From the NCBI GenBank assembly GCA_030247525.1, contig JAOTSC010000004.1:1-49463 (forward strand): a stretch of DNA of 49,463 nucleotides, written 5' to 3'. Positions 36,134 to 45,163 of this stretch are shown here, one piece after another; positions within the stretch are counted from its first letter, which is position 1; the number at the start of each line of letters is the position of its first letter. Origin of the DNA: a bacterium (GTDB lineage: Bacteria > Electryoneota > JAOADG01). Made by a program: the position numbers and the translations under genes. The notes below the pieces were generated by a model that did no database searches, had not been told where the DNA came from, and saw only the letters and a program-made list of their open reading frames with translations.

Positions 36134-38521
36134 TTAATAAATCGGACGAGGTCCTAACGGGTTTGGTATCGAGCTTCCCAACGATAACGAAACCATAGGG
36201 GTCGCTTTTTCTGGTTCTTGACCCGACCAAGCCCAAACCAATCTTACCGGACCTAACCATGTAGAAAGTGCTACGCCAATTCCACCACCTAAAATGCGAT
36301 TCTCCTTTTTCCAGCGCAAACTCTGAGTATGCGATAAGATGGCGGCATTCCCTCTCAATTCAAGATAGGTGTCAGCAACCAATTGAGAGATTAAATCCCA
36401 CCGGGCGGTAAAAGCTGCCATTCCCAAGTTTCGCGCTTCCCGCTCCCCGGTCTCCAAACCCCAGAAATCCCATGGACCGCCAATCCGGTACCACTCTGAC
36501 CGCGGTGAACCGCCATTGTTAAAACCACCAACCAATTGTGGCGAAACTACCAATCGCTTCATCAATTTATAACTGGAAACATGGTACAGGTAGAAGCGGG
36601 AGTACTCGGCATCTGACCACTGTTTTTGCGCCGATTCCCAAATCGCATAGGTTTGCTGTCCCGAATTCGGGAAAGGATTGCGATCCTCGGTGTCCATTGT
36701 CAACCGAGCAAATAGTGGTGTCAACCGGTAAATCGTCTTTCGATTAAACTCGTCGACTTGCAATTCCTGCCAACGAAATCCAAATGCGACCAGACTCCAA
36801 CGAGCAACCGACTGCCCCAATGCTGCACTGCCACCGATCCTCCGATAACTAATCTGAGATAAATTCGCTTCGGTAAATTTAGGCCACTCGGTACGTTGAC
36901 CAGTAACATCGAAATCGACTGCGCCAAACTTCCCCACTAACCGGTCGGCACGGAACCTTACCGATGCCATTACATCACGCTCGCCAAATTGAAACATCAA
37001 TGCACCGTGGGTTGAAATCCCGACAATGTTGTCATACAGGAACTGGATTTGACCACTTCCCCCTCGATGCGAATCGTAGCCGGCACCCAATCGCAAGACC
37101 GGTAATGTTCGCTCTTTCACCAGAAAGCGAAGGGAATAGCCACCGGGAACCGCTTCTCGAACCGGATAGACAAAATCGAACATCCCCGAACCATACAAGT
37201 AATCGACCGTGCGATCCAAATCGCGTTTACGTAGAGGTAAACCGGTACGCAACCCGATTTCCCCTTTCATTAAGGTAGGGAGCGATTTATCACTTCCTTC
37301 GACCCGAACTGAAATCAAGTTCGGGGTTTGAACAGTATAATAGGTACGGTCGGATAATCGGTCGATTTTTGAGACGTACCCGTTTACCCAACCATTTTTT
37401 CCATAATAGGTCGATAGTCGTCGAAAAACGGAGTAGTCATTATCAGTTGGTTGTTCTAACTCTTTTCGGTCATCTGTTGTCAATGGAATTGCGTATATCG
37501 ATATTTCATCTGTTTTGCGTGAGGATTTGCGTAACTGGAGTTCGGGATGCTTCCGGAGCAACTCAAGTCCCGACGATTCCCCCATCATAATCAGACTATC
37601 GATTTTCGAGAAATCGACTGAGCTAAAACTTTGTGTTACTGGGTTCAGCACGATGTCGGCATTCACCTGGCTGAGGTAATTGCGATCTTGCTGTAGGATG
37701 GTTGTAACTCGGTCGGCGATTTCCCACGGGGTTTCCGACTTAATCTCCGGCAAAATCGGCGCGGTGCAGTTTACTGCTACAACAAACGCTCGCGGATATA
37801 GTTCGCGAGCAGTCATTACCGGGATGTTCTCGGCAATTCCGCCATCGGCATACAAGTGTGTTCCTTCGGGAACCGGCGCAAAAAAGAGGGGGTAACTCAC
37901 AGTCGCCCGACATGCTAAGGCCAAGGCCCTTTCGCAAAATACTTTCCGTTCGCCATTGGAGAGATCGCAACTTACAATACGGATTGGGACTCGTAATGCA
38001 TCAAAAGAGGGGGTCGGTTGATAGGGTGCGGCATCAAAGATATGTCGCAAATTGGAAAACAACACTTGACCGATAATCAAACTGGAAGGAACAATCGGCC
38101 GCCCCCCCGGTCCGAATCGCAATGTCAGTAAGCCCAGTTGGTCATACTCACGCTTACTTAAAAACATCGCTGTCCGGTTTGGACGGTCGGAAAAGAGATT
38201 CGACCAATCGAAATCCTTGAAGATGGTCGAGATTTCATCGGTACTGTAACCACTACTCCATAACGCACCGACAACGGCACCAAACGAAGTACCGACAATC
38301 ATGTCAGGTACAATTCCATTCCATTCCAACACCCGCAGTAAACCGATGTGAGCAAGCCCACGGGATCCACCGCCACTCAAAACTAAGACGAACGGAGTTT
38401 TTGTTACCGTATCTTGACGCGCGACTACTTCCGTTTCTGCATACACCGGGGAAAGAAGACTTCCCAGCAGAAGAGCAGTAAGTAGCACAATTCGACGAAT
38501 CGCGCTACCTTTCTCTTTCAT
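36134..38521 (-). CDS. Patatin-like phospholipase fused to POTRA and Omp85 barrel (PlpD/FplA type)
   Basis: A protein of about 795 residues with signal peptide KEKGSAIRRIVLLTALLLGSLLSPVYA. The patatin domain covers about 42-330: oxyanion loop GGGSRG (50-55), Ser79 in GTSFG and Asp226 in YADGG, so the Ser-Asp dyad is intact. A POTRA-like segment (about 390-470) follows, then a C-terminal 16-strand Omp85-type barrel ending in LGPRPIY. The plan is that of type Vd autotransporters such as PlpD of Pseudomonas and FplA of Fusobacterium, which place the lipase at the cell surface or keep it attached. The start at ATG 38521 gives the best signal peptide. The gene is divergent from the glycosyltransferase operon. 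Confidence 0.9.
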   Translation of the reverse strand: MKEKGSAIRRIVLLTALLLGSLLSPVYAETEVVARQDTVTKTPFVLVLSGGGSRGLAHIGLLRVLEWNGIVPDMIVGTSFGAVVGALWSSGYSTDEISTIFKDFDWSNLFSDRPNRTAMFLSKREYDQLGLLTLRFGPGGRPIVPSSLIIGQVLFSNLRHIFDAAPYQPTPSFDALRVPIRIVSCDLSNGERKVFCERALALACRATVSYPLFFAPVPEGTHLYADGGIAENIPVMTARELYPRAFVVAVNCTAPILPEIKSETPWEIADRVTTILQQDRNYLSQVNADIVLNPVTQSFSSVDFSKIDSLIMMGESSGLELLRKHPELQLRKSSRKTDEISIYAIPLTTDDRKELEQPTDNDYSVFRRLSTYYGKNGWVNGYVSKIDRLSDRTYYTVQTPNLISVRVEGSDKSLPTLMKGEIGLRTGLPLRKRDLDRTVDYLYGSGMFDFVYPVREAVPGGYSLRFLVKERTLPVLRLGAGYDSHRGGSGQIQFLYDNIVGISTHGALMFQFGERDVMASVRFRADRLVGKFGAVDFDVTGQRTEWPKFTEANLSQISYRRIGGSAALGQSVARWSLVAFGFRWQELQVDEFNRKTIYRLTPLFARLTMDTEDRNPFPNSGQQTYAIWESAQKQWSDAEYSRFYLYHVSSYKLMKRLVVSPQLVGGFNNGGSPRSEWYRIGGPWDFWGLETGEREARNLGMAAFTARWDLISQLVADTYLELRGNAAILSHTQSLRWKKENRILGGGIGVALSTWLGPVRLVWAWSGQEPEKATPMVSLSLGSSIPNPLGPRPIY

Positions 38522-38649
38522 TTGCTCTGGATAGTACATCGGATGTAAAATAACGGACGTTGTATAACCCTGCAAGAAACCGAGAGGAATCCTGTCGGGT
38601 GACTGTAGGAATTGTCAAACCTTTCACTTGACCACATGTAGGAAATAGA

Positions 38650-40167
38650 ATGGCTTTGTACTTTGACTTGTTAGCGTTACCAGCGCCAGGCGATATCTCG
38701 CGACTTTGGAATTCGTTGTTTCAACAAACCGAACAACGGTTTCGGTTATTTTTACCGAAGTCCACCGGGACAATTCCGGTAGACCCTCGTATTATCGTTT
38801 TGGATACCCCGGATGACATTCCCGCCGGCGACTTGTTACGGCTTTTCTTTGCCCAAAGTGAAGCACCAATACTGGGACTGTTACCAAGTACAACGACATT
38901 AACAGGCAATGCATTGGAACGAATCGACCGGATGCTCCGTTCACGGCGCGATTGCGGTTGGGCATTTTCCGATTACGAAACAGTCGAAACTTGCGGAACC
39001 CGACGGATCGAGCTACTCGACGATCGCGGCGACTTAACCGAGCGGGAGGACCGCGGCCCATGTTTATGGATCGTCCGTGATGCATTGCAAGCAGCGGGTG
39101 GAATTCGGGAAGGGCTCCGGTTTGCTCCGTTGTACGATCTGAAATTACGGTTGGGTGAACGTTATCGTACGCTACATATCCCGGAAGCGCTGGTACAGCA
39201 ACATCTTGTACAACCAATTCTCAGCGAAGCGGAAAAAAAGCAGGCGGAGAAGCTCTATTTCCCCGGACAAGGAAAGTTTGGCGGTTTTTCCTACCTCTTT
39301 CTCGATCCCGCTGAAGAAGCGGAAATTGAATCGGTGTTTTACGATTCGTTGAAACGCCGGGGCGCATGGCTGGAAGCGGAAGAAGGGATTATCGATTGTC
39401 CTCCCGATGTATGGTACCAAACCGGCGCTCCCGTTGTTTCGGTGGTGATTCCCGTGTACAACCGAGCGAAATTCATCGGCAGCGCCATTGAATCGGTCGT
39501 TCAAGGAATTTATTCGGATTACGAAATCATCGTAGTAGATAACGCTTCGACCGACAATACGGTGCAAGTGGTCGAAGCGATCATGCAAACGAATCCGAAA
39601 ATCCGGTTATTGAAACGCAAGACCAATGTCATCGGCGAAGCGCTGAACGACGGTTTGTTCGCCGCCCGCGGCAAGTACCTTGCCCAGCTCGACAGTGATG
39701 ATTTTTATTCGCCGAATACACTGCAAAGTGCGGTTGCTGTATTGGACAACGATCCGAAAGCTGGAGTTGCTATCAGCTATTACGATTTGGTCGATGAGAA
39801 TGGTGTGGCAATGCCGGAATTTGGTACGATTACCCATTCGCAGTATAACCGCAACAACATTCTGCGGCGGGATGGCGCAGGCGCGGCACGAATATGGCGG
39901 CGCAGTGTGTTACTGCACAATGGGGGATTCGACGAGGCAAGTTTTGGCAGTTACGGCGAAGATTACGACATGATTTTGAAATGTGGCGAGCGGCATCGCG
40001 TCGTACGCATTCAAGAGATTTTGTACCATTATCGCCGCCATCCTGATAACACCGATGTGCTGCGACATCACAGCATGAAAATCTGGTCGAAGACGGAAGC
40101 TCGGCAACGAGGGTTGATTCGCCGTCGCCGGATCAACGATCTTTTGAAATCGGAAACAGCATCATGA
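38650..40167 (+). CDS. Glycosyltransferase family 2 protein
   Basis: A 505-residue protein. The first about 250 residues resemble a degenerate GT-A region or an N-terminal partner domain (its segment SEAPILGLLPSTTTL replaces a clear DxD). The second half is a GT2 catalytic domain: PVVSVVIPVYNRAKFIGSAIES (about 255-276), DNASTDNT, LAQLDSDDFYSPNT with the metal DSDD, and FGSYGEDYDMILKCG with the catalytic acid. It transfers a sugar from a nucleotide donor to an unknown envelope acceptor. AGGAAA lies 4-7 nt before the ATG. Its stop overlaps the next start as ATGA. Confidence 0.87.
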   Translation: MALYFDLLALPAPGDISRLWNSLFQQTEQRFRLFLPKSTGTIPVDPRIIVLDTPDDIPAGDLLRLFFAQSEAPILGLLPSTTTLTGNALERIDRMLRSRRDCGWAFSDYETVETCGTRRIELLDDRGDLTEREDRGPCLWIVRDALQAAGGIREGLRFAPLYDLKLRLGERYRTLHIPEALVQQHLVQPILSEAEKKQAEKLYFPGQGKFGGFSYLFLDPAEEAEIESVFYDSLKRRGAWLEAEEGIIDCPPDVWYQTGAPVVSVVIPVYNRAKFIGSAIESVVQGIYSDYEIIVVDNASTDNTVQVVEAIMQTNPKIRLLKRKTNVIGEALNDGLFAARGKYLAQLDSDDFYSPNTLQSAVAVLDNDPKAGVAISYYDLVDENGVAMPEFGTITHSQYNRNNILRRDGAGAARIWRRSVLLHNGGFDEASFGSYGEDYDMILKCGERHRVVRIQEILYHYRRHPDNTDVLRHHSMKIWSKTEARQRGLIRRRRINDLLKSETAS

Positions 40168-41057
40168 TTACGATGGGCATCGACGCCGGTGGAACATCCT
40201 CAACTGCCGTTCTGTGTAACGGAAGCGAAGCGCTTGCCACAGTACAAGGCGGCGCTGGCAACATGAAACGAATCGGATACGATGGCGTTGTCGCATTAGT
40301 AGCGTTACTGTATGAGCAATTGCTGGCAATTGCACCCACCCAGCCGATAGAACGGATCGGGATTGGTTTGGCAGGCGCTGGGAAAGCGGAAGAGCAAACG
40401 AAACTTTGTTCGTTGTTAATGGCGAGATTTTCACTTCCTTGTACCGTAGCGACCGACGCCGCGATCGCTTTGCATGGCGCATTCGATGGCGCTGCGGGGA
40501 TGTTGCTGATCGCCGGAACCGGTTCGATAGCCTACGGCAGAAATCGCTTGAGTGAACAACCGGAACGGGTCGGTGGATGGGGTTGGCAAGTCGGCGACGA
40601 GGGTTCCGGCTCTTGGCTCGGACGCGAAGCGATACGCTGCGCGTTACTCGCGGAAGATGGCCGCGGTGATGAAACCGCACTGAGTCCAAACATCTGTGCA
40701 GCGTTGTCGATAGCAAAGATTACCGATTGTATCCCGTTGATTTATAGTAACGAATGGAGTGCTCAGCGTTACGGCGAAATCGCGCCGTTGGTGTTGGAAA
40801 CCGCGAAAGAAGATTATGTTGCGCGGCGGTTAGTGCGGCTTGCCGCATCGCATTTGGCGAAACATCTGGTCGTTTTGCAACAAAAGCTCGGCGGAGAAGC
40901 GCAAGTAAGAGATGTCGTGTTTAGCGGTGGACTCATCGCGAACGACACTTTACTGCGACAGGAGTTGCTCACGGAATTGGATCATATTGGAACATTTGCA
41001 TTGACTACGGCGATGTATCCCCCCGCTGTAGGCGCTGCCCGGATGGCAGGCGCATAA
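40164..41057 (+). CDS. BadF/BadG-type ATPase, probable N-acetylglucosamine kinase
   Basis: A 297-residue member of the ASKHA fold: phosphate-1 motif GIDAGGTSSTAVL near the N-terminus, the phosphate-2/adenosine motifs LIAGTGSIAYG and VFSGGLIAN. Within the family, the run WGWQVGDEGSGSWLG is typical of the GlcNAc kinase group, so it likely phosphorylates an amino sugar. Its position between a glycosyltransferase and asparagine synthetase suggests envelope or amino-sugar metabolism. Overlaps its upstream neighbour by 4 nt (ATGA). Confidence 0.83.
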   Translation: MITMGIDAGGTSSTAVLCNGSEALATVQGGAGNMKRIGYDGVVALVALLYEQLLAIAPTQPIERIGIGLAGAGKAEEQTKLCSLLMARFSLPCTVATDAAIALHGAFDGAAGMLLIAGTGSIAYGRNRLSEQPERVGGWGWQVGDEGSGSWLGREAIRCALLAEDGRGDETALSPNICAALSIAKITDCIPLIYSNEWSAQRYGEIAPLVLETAKEDYVARRLVRLAASHLAKHLVVLQQKLGGEAQVRDVVFSGGLIANDTLLRQELLTELDHIGTFALTTAMYPPAVGAARMAGA

Positions 41058-41058
41058 T

Positions 41059-43002
41059 ATGTGCGGCATCGCTGGCATTCTGGGCAGATCCGAATCTCTC
41101 CGACCACCGATCCAGTGGTTGCAGGGGATGGCAAAGTCGATTGCCCATCGCGGGCCTGACGGCGACGGTTTTTTTCTCGAAGGAACTTGCGGGTTTGCTC
41201 ATCGCCGGTTATCGATCCGCGATCTAACAGAAACCGGCAAACAGCCGATGACCTCCCACAACGGTCTCGTTACCGTTGTATTCAACGGCGAATTGTATAA
41301 TGACGATGAGTTACGCAGTTCGCTGCATGCCAGTGGAACAAGATTTCGCGGTAGCTCCGACACCGAAGTTTTGGTCGAATTGTTCGCCCGCGATGGGTGG
41401 GACGCCCTCCCCCAATTCAGCGGGATGTTTGCATTAGCGGTCTGGTTTCACGACCGGAAGGAATTGTTGCTCGCCCGCGATTTCGCCGGGATCAAACCAC
41501 TCTACTATTCGATTCAACCTGCTTGGTTTTTGTTCGCTTCGGAAATCCCCGCGTTACTGACAACAGGATTAGTGCCGCCGGATATCAATGAACCTGCAAT
41601 ATCGCAGTATGTTCGCCATGCACAACCAGCCATCGGCGAACGTACGTTATGGTCGCACATTCGGGTGTTACCGCCGAGTGGTTGGCTGCGGGTAAATCAT
41701 TTGGGGGAAGTATCGCACGGCTTTTTGTGGCGGCCGCCCACTCACATCGAGGAAGAGTATCGCAATAATGACGCCCTTGTCGCTCATCGCTTGCAAGAGC
41801 TGTTATCCGACGAAACGAAACGTGAATTGAAAGCCGATGTGCCAGTCGGAGCGTATCTTTCGGGCGGAGTCGATTCGACCATTCTGCTTGCCGAAGTAGC
41901 TTCCGTCGCAACAAGTGTTCGCACCTTCGGTATCCGGTTTCCCGATGCGGGATTCGATGAGAGTCGCTATGCGAAGTTAGCGGCGAGTGCTTTTCAAGTC
42001 CAGCACACTCAGCTCACTTACTCGTTGGACAGTTATGTCGACGACTGGGTACAATTGGTGGCGCAGCGCGGCGCACCGCTCACCGTTCCGAATGAACCGC
42101 CATTAAAAGCGTTGGCGCAAGCCGCTTCGCAAGAGTTGAAAGTCGTACTCACTGGAGAAGGAAGCGATGAGTTATTCGGCGGGTATCCGTTACTGTCGCG
42201 CGCACCATTCGATTTTCATCGCAGCAAGTTGCTGGCTTCGAATCCCGAATTATTTGGCGAAGCCGCAGAAACGCTTACCAATGCGTTAGTTTCGCAATAT
42301 GGGCGGGCAACGTTTCTAAGTCCGCTCGATCACTTTACCCGCGCCTACCGCTGGATTCCGGTACCGTTAACTGCAATTCTCTTTGGGTTGGAACGGGCTC
42401 GTTCCATCGAAAACGACGCATATCTCGATACGTTTTGGCGCGAACATTTCGCCCGTACCGCTTCGCTTCCTTACGAAGAGCAAGCACAGACAATACTCTG
42501 GAGTGTTCACCTGCCGGGATTGCTCGGACGGATCGACGCGACCACGATGGCGGCTTCGATTGAAGGACGGGTGCCGTTCGTATCGAAAAAATTAGTCGAG
42601 TTTGGATTGTCGCTGCCGTTGTCGCAGAAATTGCGATTCCGTTCCTTGGAAGCGGAGGCTCAAGCGTTCCGGTTACCCGCTTCCGAGATTTCCGGAAAAC
42701 TGGATATTGCGAAGTATGTTCTGCGGGAAGCGTACAAAAACCGGATACCGAATTCGCTAAGGATGCGGAGTAAGACGAGTTTTCCGGTGCCGCTTGAGCA
42801 GTGGTTTTCCGGGCGGTTGCGGAATACGATTCGCGACCGGTTGATTGCTTGTGCTGAGAAATCGCATTGGTTTGACCGGGACGGCATTGAATACTTGTTT
42901 AGTCAAGCGCTTCCCCCCGGGAGTGGTATCGCCTTGTGGATGGCGCTAAATCTGGCGTTATTCTACGACGTGCGGGAATCGTTGCAGACTCCACAGAAGT
43001 AA
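41059..43002 (+). CDS. asnB: Asparagine synthetase, glutamine-hydrolysing
   Basis: A 647-residue enzyme. The N-terminal class II glutaminase domain begins MCGIAGILG with the nucleophile Cys2 and contains RGPDGDGF and VVFNGELYN; the synthetase domain has the ATP-pyrophosphatase loop YLSGGVDST (267-274) and GEGSDELFGGY. It forms Asn from Asp with Gln and ATP. AsnB homologues next to glycosyltransferases sometimes amidate sugars or peptides in cell-surface clusters, so its substrate here may not be free Asp. The start is one base after the kinase stop. Confidence 0.92.
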   Translation: MCGIAGILGRSESLRPPIQWLQGMAKSIAHRGPDGDGFFLEGTCGFAHRRLSIRDLTETGKQPMTSHNGLVTVVFNGELYNDDELRSSLHASGTRFRGSSDTEVLVELFARDGWDALPQFSGMFALAVWFHDRKELLLARDFAGIKPLYYSIQPAWFLFASEIPALLTTGLVPPDINEPAISQYVRHAQPAIGERTLWSHIRVLPPSGWLRVNHLGEVSHGFLWRPPTHIEEEYRNNDALVAHRLQELLSDETKRELKADVPVGAYLSGGVDSTILLAEVASVATSVRTFGIRFPDAGFDESRYAKLAASAFQVQHTQLTYSLDSYVDDWVQLVAQRGAPLTVPNEPPLKALAQAASQELKVVLTGEGSDELFGGYPLLSRAPFDFHRSKLLASNPELFGEAAETLTNALVSQYGRATFLSPLDHFTRAYRWIPVPLTAILFGLERARSIENDAYLDTFWREHFARTASLPYEEQAQTILWSVHLPGLLGRIDATTMAASIEGRVPFVSKKLVEFGLSLPLSQKLRFRSLEAEAQAFRLPASEISGKLDIAKYVLREAYKNRIPNSLRMRSKTSFPVPLEQWFSGRLRNTIRDRLIACAEKSHWFDRDGIEYLFSQALPPGSGIALWMALNLALFYDVRESLQTPQK

Positions 43003-43056
43003 CAGGGATAATGGTTCGCGTTTCGGAAATGAAGTGCGAATGTAAAAGAAGAGACG

Positions 43057-43971
43057 ATGCAAACATTACTGAAAAAATCGCTGGGACAAAATTTTCTGAA
43101 AGACGCTGAAGCCGCCGAGCGAATTGCCGACGGTTGGGGCGATTTGTCGACTAACGACGTATTGGAAGTCGGACCCGGCGACGGCAGATTGACGCGACAC
43201 TTATTGAAACGAGCGAAACGGGTGATTGCCGTCGAAATCGATAAGCGCTGGGCAGACCAATTGTGGCGCACTTTTGAAGGACACCCCGGTTTTGTTTTAC
43301 GGCATGACGATGTCACAAAAATCCAGTGGGAACGCGAAGTCAACAAGCCATTCGTATTGTTTGGCAATCTCCCTTATCACTTGAGTTCTTCGATCTTGTT
43401 TGGTGCCATCGAGTATATCCGCCGTCGTCAAGCCGATCCATCGTTGCCGCAACTGCTCGGTATGGTTGTGATGCTGCAAAAAGAAGTTGCATTACGCGCC
43501 GCCTCGGAACCGGGCAGCAGCGAATACGGACTGCTCTCGTCATTTCTACAGTTATATGGCACAACCGAAGTATTGTTTCATCTCCCGCCTTCCGCCTTTG
43601 TTCCCGCGCCGAAAGTGTATTCCTCGGTGCTAAAAGTAACTTTCGATAAATTGGATGTCGCAATCGACAATTGGTTACTGTTTAACTCAATCGTGCGGGC
43701 GGGATATGCCGGTCGACGAAAAATGCTACGCAATACGCTACCAGCAATCCGTCCACCACTCCCGGCAGGATTTCTCGATCTGAACTTCGATTACTCGCGG
43801 CGTCCTCAGACGCTTTCGCCGGTCGAATGGGTCGCTTTAGCCAACGAATTATCGGCAATGGGAAAATGGTCGCCGGTGCAGAAGAAGAAAAAAGAGAAGC
43901 CGTACAAACTTGTTACCAACGACGACAGCGATGAGATGCTTGATGAGGAAGACGACTCGCTACTTACTTAA
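43057..43971 (+). CDS. rsmA: 16S rRNA dimethyladenosine transferase
   Basis: A 304-residue KsgA family methyltransferase that dimethylates A1518 and A1519 of 16S rRNA. Signatures are KKSLGQNFLKD at the N-terminus, the SAM motif LEVGPGDGRLTRHLL, and NLPYHLSS for the catalytic NxPY. The last about 40 residues (KKKKEKPYKLVTNDDSDEML) form a charged tail beyond the usual KsgA length. Its stop codon and that of queG on the other strand share the bases TTAA, so the two genes are convergent with a 4-nt overlap. Confidence 0.94.
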   Translation: MQTLLKKSLGQNFLKDAEAAERIADGWGDLSTNDVLEVGPGDGRLTRHLLKRAKRVIAVEIDKRWADQLWRTFEGHPGFVLRHDDVTKIQWEREVNKPFVLFGNLPYHLSSSILFGAIEYIRRRQADPSLPQLLGMVVMLQKEVALRAASEPGSSEYGLLSSFLQLYGTTEVLFHLPPSAFVPAPKVYSSVLKVTFDKLDVAIDNWLLFNSIVRAGYAGRRKMLRNTLPAIRPPLPAGFLDLNFDYSRRPQTLSPVEWVALANELSAMGKWSPVQKKKKEKPYKLVTNDDSDEMLDEEDDSLLT

Positions 43972-45056
43972 CCGTTCGCGTCGTCGCTTAAAAGTTTCCT
44001 CGGGAGATGCGCGCGCACCAAGGGGGAAGTGTCGTAGGCAAGGTATTGCAGGGCGTCGCGGGCTTCCGGACTATTCCAATTCGCCAATGCAATCGCAACA
44101 TTTCGCAGGAAGGCATCGCGTCCCGGACGTAACAACGGTGTGTCCGCGAAACGCTCCTTGAATTTCTTCTCATCCAACTCGATTAGCGAAAGCAAGGGAG
44201 GATGCCACTCCTCCCAATCGTGAGACAGCTCAGGTTGCCGATGCGGCTGAGCAAACCGATTCCACGGACAACAGGTCTGACATTCGTCACAACCAAAAAT
44301 CCAGTTTTTCATTTTCGGACGAAGTTCTTCTGGTATAATCCCCCGGTACTCAATTGTCAAATAGCTAATGCAACGGTTCGCATCCAAGACAAACGGTTCG
44401 AGAATCGCGTCGCTGGGACAAGCTTGTAAACAGCGGGTACAACTGCCACAGGACGGTTTTGCTTTCATCGATACTTCTGTGATTGCGCCGACCGGTTGAT
44501 CAGGCGGCACCGGCAAATCGGCGGTTGTGAGTAGCTCGCCAAGCAATAGATATGACCCGGCGCGGGGATTAATCAAACAAGTGTTTTTCCCAATGAAACC
44601 GGTTCCGCCATCGGCGGCAACCGCACGTTCCAAGATCGCACCCGTATCGACATAAGCTTTCGACTGCACTCCCCATTTCGCATCGAGCAGTTTTCCTAAA
44701 TCGAGTAGTGGTGGGAGCAGCCAATCGTGATAATCCTTCCCATGCGCATACCGCGCGATTTGTCCACGTGAAGGATCGGTTGTAATAGAAGCGGGAATTT
44801 CCACTGTGGAATAATTTACCGCAACTGAGATGAACCATTTTGCACCGGGTAAGATTTGGTTGGGATCGGCGCGACGGTTTCTACCGCGGGGAAGGTAGCT
44901 CATTGTCCCAAACAGATTCGCGGCAATCCACCGGTCGAAATGACCGATGGTTGGGGAAGGCGCTTGGACCGGAGAAAAAGCGATATACGCGAACCCCAGC
45001 GATTTCGCCTGTTCGGTGATCCACTGCCGTAAATCTGTGCTATTTGTTTGAGACAT
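43968..45056 (-). CDS. queG: Epoxyqueuosine reductase
   Basis: A 362-residue enzyme of the last step in queuosine synthesis in tRNA. It has the N-terminal cobalamin-binding domain (GTGFIGKNTCLI) and the two 4Fe-4S motifs CGSCTRCLQACPSDAIL and CDECQTCCPW, and ends in a HEAT-like repeat (LRNVAIALANWNSPEARDALQYLAYD), which is a common extension. The ATG at 45056 is used; a longer reading to 45128 lacks support. Confidence 0.94.
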   Translation of the reverse strand: MSQTNSTDLRQWITEQAKSLGFAYIAFSPVQAPSPTIGHFDRWIAANLFGTMSYLPRGRNRRADPNQILPGAKWFISVAVNYSTVEIPASITTDPSRGQIARYAHGKDYHDWLLPPLLDLGKLLDAKWGVQSKAYVDTGAILERAVAADGGTGFIGKNTCLINPRAGSYLLLGELLTTADLPVPPDQPVGAITEVSMKAKPSCGSCTRCLQACPSDAILEPFVLDANRCISYLTIEYRGIIPEELRPKMKNWIFGCDECQTCCPWNRFAQPHRQPELSHDWEEWHPPLLSLIELDEKKFKERFADTPLLRPGRDAFLRNVAIALANWNSPEARDALQYLAYDTSPLVRAHLPRKLLSDDANG

Positions 45057-45163
45057 ATCGCAAGTAACGATTTTTCTTTCGTAGATGCTATAAGGAAACG
45101 GGCAAACCATTAGATAGTTCGCCCGCACTCGATTCGATTAACTACTACTGCCTGTGTACTGAA

